Of a stretch of 31,395 nucleotides of DNA, positions 1-6,374 are shown one piece after another; positions within the stretch are counted from its first letter, which is position 1; each line of letters starts with the position of its first letter. The notes under the pieces are model-generated. The model did no database searches, had not been told where the DNA came from, and was given only the letters and a program-made list of their open reading frames with translations. Both the position numbers and the translations under genes were made by a program. The stretch is from positions 1 to 31,395 of IMG/VR virus record IMGVR_UViG_3300050010_000331, one strand, 5' to 3'. The DNA is from a virus.

Positions 1-161
1 GCGCATCGTTAACTGCGCCGGAACTCACAACTATCAGCGGCTCCGTGGATGTCGAGGTGGGCGGGGCGTTGACCGTGCCGAAACTCACAAAAGTAAGCCG
101 CTACGTGATTGTCCGTGAAGGCGCGACGTTGAACGCGCCGAAGTTGAAAATAAAAGTGTAG
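1..161 (+). CDS. C-terminal end of a beta-solenoid-like repeat protein (5' partial)
   Basis: An open frame runs in from the window edge (first complete codon at 3) and stops at TAG 159-161, giving 52 residues. The sequence is a short-period repeat of the form G-A-x-L-T-x-P-x-L-T-x-I/V-S-G-S-V-D-V, with Leu, Val and Ile at regular spacing, as in a small beta-solenoid. A second gene at 941-1093 encodes the same motif with long stretches of identical DNA, so the frame is probably real. No catalytic motif is visible and the function is unknown. It could be a surface or structural repeat domain, but the N-terminus lies outside the window. It sits just upstream of the recombination genes on the same strand. 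Confidence 0.55.
   Translation, partial: ASLTAPELTTISGSVDVEVGGALTVPKLTKVSRYVIVREGATLNAPKLKIKV
18..154 (+). repeat. Direct repeat copy 1 (repeat-protein coding)
   Basis: Two blocks here recur exactly downstream. Bases 18-53 (36 nt) equal 1013-1048, and bases 111-154 (44 nt) equal 1046-1089. In copy 1 the blocks are separated by one extra repeat turn (54-110). In copy 2 they are fused, overlapping by 3 nt. The difference looks like gain or loss of one repeat unit by recombination. Confidence 0.85.
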
Positions 162-196
162 ATTAACGGCGGTGGTAATCATTTGTAAAGATTTAC

Positions 197-613
197 GTGA
201 ATAGCCTGCAAAAAATAAAGCTGCCATTGTCGCCTGACACCGTGAAGCTTAATCCACATTTAACCGGAGGGGTTTCGCCGATCATTGAGGAAGGTAAGCG
301 TGTACGGCAATCGAATAAGCCAAATCTGAATAAGTTAGAAACGGAATTTTTACAAGTTTTAAAGACATATTACCCTGGGACAACTATAAACGCCCAAAAT
401 AGGCGTTATAAATTAGGAAATGGTATCTGGTACAAGCCCGACTTCACCGCTCTAATTAAATCTTGCGAATTTGCATGGGAGGTTAAAGGGCCTCACGCTT
501 TTCGCGGCGGAATTGAAAACTTGAAAGTTGTTGCCGCTTGCTGGCCCGATGTTGTTTGGATTTTAATATGGAAAGAAAGCGGCAATTGGAAACAACAGAA
601 AATTTTAGCATGA
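197..613 (+). CDS. PD-(D/E)XK phage nuclease, possibly Holliday-junction-resolvase-like
   Basis: The 138-residue protein has a nuclease-type core: Glu48/Glu50 on a helix, Pro-Asp at 81-82 after a predicted strand (WYKPDF), then Glu95-Val-Lys97 (WEVKG). This is the PD...ExK arrangement of small phage endonucleases such as the DUF1064 group. The segment after it (ENLKVVAACWPDVVWILIW) fits the conserved helix-strand that follows the active site. The start is GTG at 197 with no good Shine-Dalgarno sequence. The stop overlaps the next start as ATGA (610-613). Location just ahead of recT and a RecE-like exonuclease suggests processing of branched recombination or replication DNA. The fold assignment is fairly secure; the exact substrate is inference. 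Confidence 0.7.
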   Translation: MNSLQKIKLPLSPDTVKLNPHLTGGVSPIIEEGKRVRQSNKPNLNKLETEFLQVLKTYYPGTTINAQNRRYKLGNGIWYKPDFTALIKSCEFAWEVKGPHAFRGGIENLKVVAACWPDVVWILIWKESGNWKQQKILA

Positions 614-918
614 AAACGAGTGAACAAATGAACCCCGAAATTAAAAACTACGCCAAGTTGCGCTCTAGCAGAGCATTCGGAGAAACGAAGATTGGTTTGC
701 GCATTCAGAAAGACGATTTTTTGGAGTGGGTAAAAAGCCTACCCGCCGACGAAAAAGGAATTGTCAAATTTATAATTGCTCCCCGACGCACGCCGAGCGA
801 TTCAAACAGCTTCACCATGTTTGAGGATACATGGAAGCCGAGTAAAGAGAATTTTGAACGGATGCGCAAGGATGCACAGATTAATCCAAATCCGGTTAGC
901 AACGAATGTCTATTTTAA
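610..918 (+). CDS. Hypothetical phage protein, 102 residues
   Basis: Start ATG 610 is chosen because it forms an ATGA overlap with the stop of the nuclease gene; a longer frame from 538 would run deep into that gene. ATG 628 is an alternative. The protein is mixed alpha/beta with a predicted helix (KDDFLEWVKSLPADEKG), a strand (IVKFIIAPRR) and a charged C-terminal half. There is no signal peptide, membrane segment or recognisable catalytic motif. Its coupling to the nuclease suggests a role in early DNA metabolism, but I do not recognise the family. Confidence 0.65.
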   Translation: MKTSEQMNPEIKNYAKLRSSRAFGETKIGLRIQKDDFLEWVKSLPADEKGIVKFIIAPRRTPSDSNSFTMFEDTWKPSKENFERMRKDAQINPNPVSNECLF

Positions 919-940
919 TTACGATAAAAACTGAAAAACC

Positions 941-1089
941 ATGAAAAATGAAAATGAAGTGATAAAAGTCACCGACACCGTGTATGTCGAGGACGGCGCG
1001 ACGTTGACCGTGCCGGAACTCACAACTATCAGCGGCTCCGTGGATGTCCGTGAAGGCGCGACGTTGAACGCGCCGAAGTTGAAAATAAA
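941..1089 (+). repeat. Direct repeat copy 2 (repeat-protein coding)
   Basis: Contains exact copies of 18-53 (at 1013-1048) and 111-154 (at 1046-1089), now joined without the intervening unit. Together with copy 1 it brackets the nuclease gene and the 102-residue gene, so homologous exchange between copies would delete or duplicate both. Confidence 0.85.
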
Positions 1090-1093
1090 TTAA
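941..1093 (+). CDS. Small beta-solenoid-like repeat protein, 50 residues
   Basis: A complete frame from ATG 941 to TAA 1093 encodes 50 residues. After a short charged leader (MKNENEVIKV) it has about two repeat turns (GATLTVPELTTISGSVDV, then GATLNAPKLKI), the same unit as the protein ending at 161. The DNA identity between the two is far higher than protein conservation would need, which points to a recent duplication. The end gives way to an AT-rich 16-nt spacer before recT. Function is unknown. A stand-alone solenoid this short would probably need to oligomerise or cap another protein. Confidence 0.6.
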   Translation: MKNENEVIKVTDTVYVEDGATLTVPELTTISGSVDVREGATLNAPKLKIN

Positions 1094-1109
1094 TTTAACC
1101 AATAAAAAT

Positions 1110-2234
1110 ATGACAAACACACTACAAAAAACAACAACACAACAAAATCCTGCCACAGTCCGAGATCATCTGGAAAGTAAAGCCTTCCAAGAACAGATTG
1201 CTCGGGTGTTACCAAAACACATGACGCCAGAAAGGTTTGTGCGTGTTGCTATAACAACGATGACACGCACGCCAAAGCTATTGGAATGCACGCAAGCTAG
1301 TCTCTTTAATTGTCTCCTGTCACTTTCCCAGTTTGGGCTTGAGCCGGATGGGCGCAGGGCTCATTTGATACCGTATAAAAACGCCAAGTCAGGAAAATAT
1401 GAATGCCAGCTTATAGTGGATTATAAAGGACTCGCCGAATTGGTTTACCGTTCTGGCATCGTCTCAACCCTTCATGCCGACGTTGTGAGGGATGGGGATA
1501 TTTTTGTCTACAACAAAGGAACACTCACCTCACATGTGCCTTGGTTTTTACGGAGAGATTTGCGCCCAGATCAACCTGGAGAGGTTTACGCCGTGTATGC
1601 ACTCGTGACGATGAAGGATGGGACAGAAAAAGTTGAAGTGGTATCGCTTGACGACGTTTATTCGATCCGAGACAACTCGCAAGGTTGGCGTGCTTTTAAG
1701 GCTGGATTTGCCTCCCAATGCCCTTGGGATCCAAAAAACCCCGTGAGTGAACAAGAGATGATGAAAAAAACGGCTTTTCGCCGCTTGTCAAAGTGGTTGC
1801 CGTTGTCCCCTGAGATACGCGATGGAATTGAGGCTGAGGATGAAACCACAATTGATATTCCAACCAAAATCGTCAATGAAAAGCCGCTATTCAGCGGTGT
1901 CACCGAAAGTAAATTGATTGAACCAGAAGGCCAGCAGACGGAAGAAGCCGAACCTGGCCAAGAAACACAAACACTCCCAACCAAAGAGGTTAATAAACCC
2001 AAAGAAACTACCAATATTAATTTTGTAAAAGGATTACGCGGCCTGTTGGATTTGCATAAAAAAACTGAGGCTGAATTTTTAGACTTCATGCGTGTTACTG
2101 CCAGTTGGGATGATTCGCTCGCATCACTCGAAGAAGTGAGCACCGTTGCGCCAGTGAAACTTGAGCACGCTTACAATAATTGGGAAAATATTTTTGCCCG
2201 AATGGATGAAATCAAGAAAGGGCTGTTGAAATGA
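1110..2234 (+). CDS. recT: RecT family single-strand annealing protein
   Basis: 374 residues. The N-terminal 240 residues match the RecT family: an N-terminal helical part (LPKHMTPERFVRVAITTMTR), the signature FNCLLSLSQFGLEPDGRRAHLIPY, CQLIVDYKGLAELVYRSG with later Asp/Gly-rich strands, and a late segment in which AFRRLSKWLPLSP follows a Met-Lys-Lys. The last 130 residues are Glu/Thr/Pro-rich and then helical, longer than many RecT proteins. This tail may bind the partner nuclease or SSB. RecT anneals complementary single strands produced by a 5'-3' exonuclease. The next gene, which overlaps by ATGA, is exactly such an enzyme, so the pair forms a RecET-type module. ATG 1110 is preceded by an AT-rich leader without a clear Shine-Dalgarno sequence. 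Confidence 0.95.
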   Translation: MTNTLQKTTTQQNPATVRDHLESKAFQEQIARVLPKHMTPERFVRVAITTMTRTPKLLECTQASLFNCLLSLSQFGLEPDGRRAHLIPYKNAKSGKYECQLIVDYKGLAELVYRSGIVSTLHADVVRDGDIFVYNKGTLTSHVPWFLRRDLRPDQPGEVYAVYALVTMKDGTEKVEVVSLDDVYSIRDNSQGWRAFKAGFASQCPWDPKNPVSEQEMMKKTAFRRLSKWLPLSPEIRDGIEAEDETTIDIPTKIVNEKPLFSGVTESKLIEPEGQQTEEAEPGQETQTLPTKEVNKPKETTNINFVKGLRGLLDLHKKTEAEFLDFMRVTASWDDSLASLEEVSTVAPVKLEHAYNNWENIFARMDEIKKGLLK

Positions 2235-3106
2235 ATGCGATAGTTTATGACCAACCAGACGAGGAATACCGTAAAGCAGAGGGATTTAATGCCAGCGGAC
2301 TTAAAAATTTTATTCGATCCCCTGCGCACTTTAAAGCCAGTTTGGATGAACCCCAAGAGTATACGCCCGCCCTTGTTAAAGGTATCCTATTCCATCACCT
2401 TCTATTGACTCCCAATGCGCCATTACGGGTGGCCATCAAGCCTGCTGGTTTAGATGGGCGCAAACCTGAAGGAAAAGCTTGGAAAATGCAACACGAAGGA
2501 ATGCCAATTTGCGACCAAGAGGACTTGGACTCCTGCCAGCGCATGGTTAACTCCATTCGTAATCATCCCAATGCAGCCGCCGCTTTTGGCATGGGAAAAC
2601 CTGAAGTTTCCGTTTTTCACGAATATAAATGTCTACTGAGCGGAGATATGATTCAGCTTAAGGGGCGCATGGATTTTGTTAATGACGGAGCCGCAATTGT
2701 TGACGCCAAGACTTGCGAGGATGCACGCCCGGCCAGCTTTGCATCGGCGGCGGTTGATTTTGGATATTTTTGGCAGGCTACTATCTACCTTCACTTCCTT
2801 TGGAACCCTGTATGTCGTCTGCTCGGTAAGCCGGAGTTGCAAAAGACTGACTTTGTGTTTGTGGCCGTTGAAAAAACGCCACCGTATGCCACAAAGTGTT
2901 TCTGTGTCGGTGCAGGTGTGTACAACTTGTACATACCTAAAATTGAAGAAGAACTAATGAATTACAACAAAGCTAAGCTTAGTGGATTCTATCCCGCTTA
3001 CCCAACCGACGTTGCTATCTTAACACCGCCCGAGTGGGGTGTCCGTCGCGAGGTTAACAACGCAATGAAATTGGAGGCAACCATTGAGAACCCCATCGCT
3101 AAATAA
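2231..3106 (+). CDS. RecE-like PD-(D/E)XK exonuclease (YqaJ/DUF3799 type)
   Basis: 291 residues, starting at the ATGA overlap with recT. Visible hallmarks are the N-terminal SxLK...SPAHFK helix, His55 in GILFHHLLLTP, Glu125 (GKPEVSVF), Asp148 (LKGRMD), Asp158-Ala-Lys160 (IVDAKT) and the Q-x3-Y motif at Gln182/Tyr186 (WQATIY). These are the metal-binding and catalytic positions of RecE C-terminal domain and lambda-exonuclease-like nucleases. The protein lacks the long N-terminal region of E. coli RecE, which is usual in phages. It probably degrades the 5' strand of double-stranded ends to produce substrate for the adjacent RecT. Confidence 0.92.
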   Translation: MNAIVYDQPDEEYRKAEGFNASGLKNFIRSPAHFKASLDEPQEYTPALVKGILFHHLLLTPNAPLRVAIKPAGLDGRKPEGKAWKMQHEGMPICDQEDLDSCQRMVNSIRNHPNAAAAFGMGKPEVSVFHEYKCLLSGDMIQLKGRMDFVNDGAAIVDAKTCEDARPASFASAAVDFGYFWQATIYLHFLWNPVCRLLGKPELQKTDFVFVAVEKTPPYATKCFCVGAGVYNLYIPKIEEELMNYNKAKLSGFYPAYPTDVAILTPPEWGVRREVNNAMKLEATIENPIAK

Positions 3107-3236
3107 ATCCCACCGAACGCTCAACGGCGAACCGCCCAACGTTGGCAGAGGTTGGACGGCTTGGCTTAAAGCCAACCGCAATCCAGCGGAAAATTGGAAG
3201 GCGAGGAAGGTTTTTTTAAAGAAGAAATCACCTTAA
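3084..3236 (+). CDS. Candidate small gene with TTG start, 50 residues
   Basis: A frame opened by TTG 3084 runs to TAA 3236 and fills the otherwise empty space between the exonuclease and the next gene. A perfect GGAGG lies at 3073-3077, six bases before the TTG, one of the best ribosome-binding sites in this arm. The product is basic and polar, with GWTAWLKANRNPAENWKARK in its middle. This W-x-x-x-N...W-K pattern loosely resembles the next gene product (KWRERNQAKG). There is no known family. The GGAGG is inside exonuclease codons (Leu-Glu-Ala), so it may be chance. Without a translated product the alternative is a short non-coding spacer. Confidence 0.35.
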   Translation: MRTPSLNKSHRTLNGEPPNVGRGWTAWLKANRNPAENWKARKVFLKKKSP

Positions 3237-3243
3237 CCAGGAT

Positions 3244-3528
3244 ATGAACTCCTACCGAATCCAGCTTGGATTTGAGCCTGCTGATTTTATGCGGCAGCAA
3301 TCGGTAATTAATAAAATGCTAACGCCACGCGTGACGCGCAAAGACCCGCTCATCGCGCGACGCAAATGGCGCGAGCGGAATCAAGCCAAGGGGTTGCGGG
3401 CGGATGGCAAGCCGCGCAAGCGTCCGCCCTGCAAATGGCCCTTGCTGGACAAGCAAAATCACGCCGCCTATGTCCGCCTTTGGCGGGCCGAGAAGAAAAA
3501 AGCCTTCGCACCCCAAATAGCACACTAG
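3244..3528 (+). CDS. Small, very basic hypothetical protein, 94 residues
   Basis: ATG 3244 to TAG 3528. The product is rich in Arg and Lys. The middle holds ARRKWRERNQAKGLRADGKP and later YVRLWRAEKKK, a spaced W-R/N-K pattern seen in small nucleic-acid-binding phage proteins, including ones next to HNH domains; no HNH catalytic residues are present. Bases about 3320-3500 are visibly richer in G+C than the flanking genes, with runs such as GCGCGACGC, hinting at separate origin or codon bias from Arg. The AGGA upstream is too close to the start to be a good ribosome-binding site. A nucleic-acid-binding role is inference. Confidence 0.6.
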   Translation: MNSYRIQLGFEPADFMRQQSVINKMLTPRVTRKDPLIARRKWRERNQAKGLRADGKPRKRPPCKWPLLDKQNHAAYVRLWRAEKKKAFAPQIAH

Positions 3529-3557
3529 ATCGCTGAAATTCTAACCCGCTCCTAAAT

Positions 3558-4358
3558 ATGCCAACCCGAATCCTTCGAGAAGGGATAATTTCCAGCGAAT
3601 CGGTAAACTCGATCTCCGAACGCGCTGAATTATTTTACCGCAAGCTTATGTCTGTGGTGGATGATTACGGGCGGTATTATGCGAACCCAATCTCTCTTTT
3701 AGGGGCCTGTTACCCCCTACGCCCGACCGTCTGTGAAGCAGATGTAAAGCAAATGCTAAGCGAATGTATAGCAGCCAAATTACTCGTCATTTATGGGGGG
3801 GGGAAATTCCTTCTGTTGTTGAATTTTAAGCAACAGACACGATCTAAGTCTAAATTTCCAGAACCAACTGAGAATGAATTGCTTAGCAAATGCACATCAA
3901 ATGATAAGCAAATGTGTAGGGTAGTCGGAGTCGAAGACGTAGGCGTAGGCGAAGGCGTAAGGGTTATCATTTCGCTGCGGGAAAAAATGAATAAGCTCTA
4001 TCGCCGAGACGCAAATGTCCGATGGGAATACGCAGAGGAAAGTCAGCTAGTCGAAATTGCCAAGCGACCAGGTGTAGCTGCTGAAGCGGATCGAATTATT
4101 TTGTACCAACGAAAACTGCCGTATGAGGATCGAAAATATTTTCCAAACTCGGTGTACTCGTTGCTGAACAAATGGTCTGAGGTTCTGGACAAGATAAACT
4201 TCTGCAAGCCCCAAGTGGCTACGCCTACGCCAGAGCCGAGGCTTACCGGCGCGGTAATAAGCGACGAATTTCGATTAAAAGCCGCTGCTGAACTAGCCAG
4301 CCTAAAAAGTCAAATTAACAAAAATGGGCACACCGGATCAACTGATTTTGAAACATAA
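3558..4358 (+). CDS. Phage replication-type protein with N-terminal winged helix
   Basis: 266 residues. The N-terminus (RILREGIISSESVNS, then ERAELFYRKLMSVVDDYGRYYANP) is a recurrent opening of phage replication or replisome-organiser proteins, with a winged-helix DNA-binding fold over residues 1-100. The glycine-rich turn GGGKF is likely the wing. A linker of Val/Gly/Glu repeats (about residues 122-134, encoded by an imperfect hexamer repeat at 3925-3962) joins it to a helical C-terminal domain (about 135-230). The linker makes a modular initiator or helicase-loader architecture plausible, but no Walker motif is present, so it is not itself an ATPase. It lies in the same-strand block as recT. 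The wing is encoded by a run of nine G (3795-3803). Confidence 0.65.
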   Translation: MPTRILREGIISSESVNSISERAELFYRKLMSVVDDYGRYYANPISLLGACYPLRPTVCEADVKQMLSECIAAKLLVIYGGGKFLLLLNFKQQTRSKSKFPEPTENELLSKCTSNDKQMCRVVGVEDVGVGEGVRVIISLREKMNKLYRRDANVRWEYAEESQLVEIAKRPGVAAEADRIILYQRKLPYEDRKYFPNSVYSLLNKWSEVLDKINFCKPQVATPTPEPRLTGAVISDEFRLKAAAELASLKSQINKNGHTGSTDFET

Positions 4359-4369
4359 AAATTTTATTT

Positions 4370-5293
4370 ATGAGTAAAAAAACAACAATAAGCTGGTGCG
4401 ACTCAACACTTAATTTTTGGGAAGGTTGCACCAAAGTAAGTCCCGGCTGTGCCCAGTGCTACGCTGAGGCGCGGGACAAACGGTTCACAGGCGGAAAGCT
4501 TTGGGGTAGAGGCGCATTACGCCGCAAGAGCAAGAGTGCGGTCAAAGATGCTGTTCGATTGAACAGTTTTCCATGGATTTGCGACGAGTGCGGTCAAGAG
4601 CACGCGCTCTTAAGTCAAATCTGTTTAACGCCTGGCTGCGAGTGTGAGACAAACCACCGTCGGCGCATCTTTAGTCTGAGCTTGGGTGATTGGTTGGACG
4701 ATGAAGTGCCAATTGAGTGGTTAGCAGAAATGCTGGATACCATTCGCCAATGCGACCGGGTAGTTTGGATTCTTTGTTCAAAACGCATTGATAAATGGCG
4801 GAAGAGATTGGAAGAAGTTCAAAATTATGATTTTGATAATGGCAACAGATTTTTGTGCGGCTGGATACATGATTGGCTGGAATGGACTGTGATACCGAAA
4901 AACATTTGCCTGCTCACCAGCACAGAAAATCAAGCGATGGTAAATAATCGCATCCTCGACCTTATTAAAATTCCCGCTAGTTGGCGCGGGCTAAGTCTGG
5001 AGCCGTTGCTAGAGTCAATCGACTTGAATCCTGATGTCTATCGGCTACTCGACTGGCTTATCATCGGCGGTGAGAGCGGCCCGCACGCCCGACCCTGCAA
5101 CGTTGACTGGATTAGGTCATTAGTCGATCAAGGAGCCAAACTTGGTGTTGCAACCTTTGTTAAGCAGCTTGGGACAAAGCCGCTAAATTATTCATCCCCC
5201 ATCCCCCTCCTGCCTCAGAAGGACAAAAAAGGCGGAGACTTCGACAAATTTCCAGACGAACTCAAGGTTAGGCAATACCCGATTGGGTTATGA
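4370..5293 (+). CDS. Phage Gp37/Gp68 family protein (DUF5131)
   Basis: 307 residues. It has the family's opening (ISWCDSTLNFWEGC) and the cysteine cluster C20-x6-C27-x2-C30 (GCTKVSPGCAQCYAE). It also has FSLSLGDWLDDEVP at 101-114, WILCSKR and the late IIGGESGPHARPC signature. The three-cysteine group resembles an iron-sulfur site of radical-SAM-like enzymes. A radical chemistry role is family-level speculation; the biochemical activity is not established to my knowledge. Residues 71-92 add CxxC...C...CxC, a likely zinc ribbon that I read as an insert. The gene follows the replication protein after 11 bp and begins MSKKTTISW. It probably acts on nucleic acid in the infected cell. Confidence 0.85.
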   Translation: MSKKTTISWCDSTLNFWEGCTKVSPGCAQCYAEARDKRFTGGKLWGRGALRRKSKSAVKDAVRLNSFPWICDECGQEHALLSQICLTPGCECETNHRRRIFSLSLGDWLDDEVPIEWLAEMLDTIRQCDRVVWILCSKRIDKWRKRLEEVQNYDFDNGNRFLCGWIHDWLEWTVIPKNICLLTSTENQAMVNNRILDLIKIPASWRGLSLEPLLESIDLNPDVYRLLDWLIIGGESGPHARPCNVDWIRSLVDQGAKLGVATFVKQLGTKPLNYSSPIPLLPQKDKKGGDFDKFPDELKVRQYPIGL

Positions 5294-5354
5294 AATCCAA
5301 TTCTAAAAATATCGGTATTAAAAAACTATGAAAACAAATGAAAGGAACAAAAGT

Positions 5355-6374
5355 ATGAGCAAGGACATTTTAGTTATTTATCATAAGGCAGATTTTGATG
5401 GGATTTTCTGCCGGGAGATTGCTTGGCGCAGGTTCGGGGTTGTCGCAGAATATATCGGCTGGGATTATGGGGATGCAGTGCCCGTTATCCAACCATCGGC
5501 GCGGTTGTACATGTTGGACATTTCGGTGGAAGGGCTGATGGATCATCCAAATTTGGTTTGGATAGATCATCATAATTCAGCCATGGAAAAGTTTGACCCG
5601 AGGATTGCGGGGCTGAGGATTGATGGGGTGGCAGCATGTCGGTTGGCGTGGCAGTTCTTCTTTGCGGAAGAATATTTTAAACCCGGTTTCAACCAGCGAT
5701 GGCCGACGAAACAGGATTTCGTTGATCGGAACGTGAAGGAGCCGCAGGCGGTGAGGCTGGCCGGCGAGTACGACGTTTGGGACAAGCGTGACCCAGACGC
5801 GGAGGTTTTTCAGTTTGGGCTACGGTCAACCGAACTTACGAAATCGCAATGGGAATGGTTGTTCATTGGGGATACAGGGCCAAATGGCGCTGTACCGCAC
5901 CGACATAATAGCCTGGTCATAGAATTGTTGTATGATGGTAAAAGGCTTCAAAAGTATCAGCGGGCGCAGGACGCGGAAATCGTGAAGGAACGGAGCTTTA
6001 CCGTGACGTTTGATGGGTTGACGTTCCTGGCGTTGAACACGGCGCGGTGCAATTCGTTGACGTTCACAGTGGCGATTAAACCGGAGCATGATGCGCTGCT
6101 GGGGTACTGGTTTAATGGGACGAGGTGGAAAGTGTCGCTGTATCACGCGCCAGGGAAGGAGCAGCATGACCTCAGCTCGATAGCCAAGCGGTGCGGTGGC
6201 GGTGGACATCGCGGTGCGTGCGGTTTTATAGCGCAGCACCTTTTGATAGTGGAAGGAAAAATGTATTGTTTGGACGATTTGGGTAACCCTCTTCCAGTTT
6301 ATACGGCCAGATGGAAGCCGAATTGGCCTGCTAACTTGCCATTCTGTGGAAAGGTGGAAAGGCAAGACCGCTAA
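5355..6374 (+). CDS. DHH/DHHA1 family phosphoesterase
   Basis: 339 residues from ATG 5355, preferred over ATG 5328 because AAAGGA lies eight bases upstream. Metal-binding motifs in order: HKADFDG (Asp13, Asp15), MLDIS (Asp55), IDHH (Asp71-His72-His73) and GEYDVWD. The C-terminal DHHA1 signature GGGGHRGACGF follows. This is the arrangement of NrnA/NrnB-like nano-RNases and cyclic dinucleotide/pApA phosphodiesterases, enzymes that hydrolyse short oligonucleotides using two Mn ions in the cytoplasm. In a phage it could recycle short RNA or DNA ends or destroy a nucleotide second messenger used in defence; the sequence does not decide. It is the last gene of the plus-strand arm; its stop abuts the stop of the opposing gene. 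Confidence 0.88.
   Translation: MSKDILVIYHKADFDGIFCREIAWRRFGVVAEYIGWDYGDAVPVIQPSARLYMLDISVEGLMDHPNLVWIDHHNSAMEKFDPRIAGLRIDGVAACRLAWQFFFAEEYFKPGFNQRWPTKQDFVDRNVKEPQAVRLAGEYDVWDKRDPDAEVFQFGLRSTELTKSQWEWLFIGDTGPNGAVPHRHNSLVIELLYDGKRLQKYQRAQDAEIVKERSFTVTFDGLTFLALNTARCNSLTFTVAIKPEHDALLGYWFNGTRWKVSLYHAPGKEQHDLSSIAKRCGGGGHRGACGFIAQHLLIVEGKMYCLDDLGNPLPVYTARWKPNWPANLPFCGKVERQDR

Noticed and set aside
1658-2143. 161-residue frame opposite recT
   Set aside because: Ser-rich antisense shadow of a well-supported RecT reading frame.
3120-3200. Short inverted repeat TTGGC...GCCAA near 3160 as a terminator
   Set aside because: The stem is only about five pairs and the T-run (3211-3217) is about 45 bases downstream, not adjacent. 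It fits chance or coding constraint better.
5826-6365. 179-residue frame on the minus strand under the DHH gene
   Set aside because: Opposite to a gene with intact DHH/DHHA1 motifs; composition is Arg/Pro/His-rich without domains.
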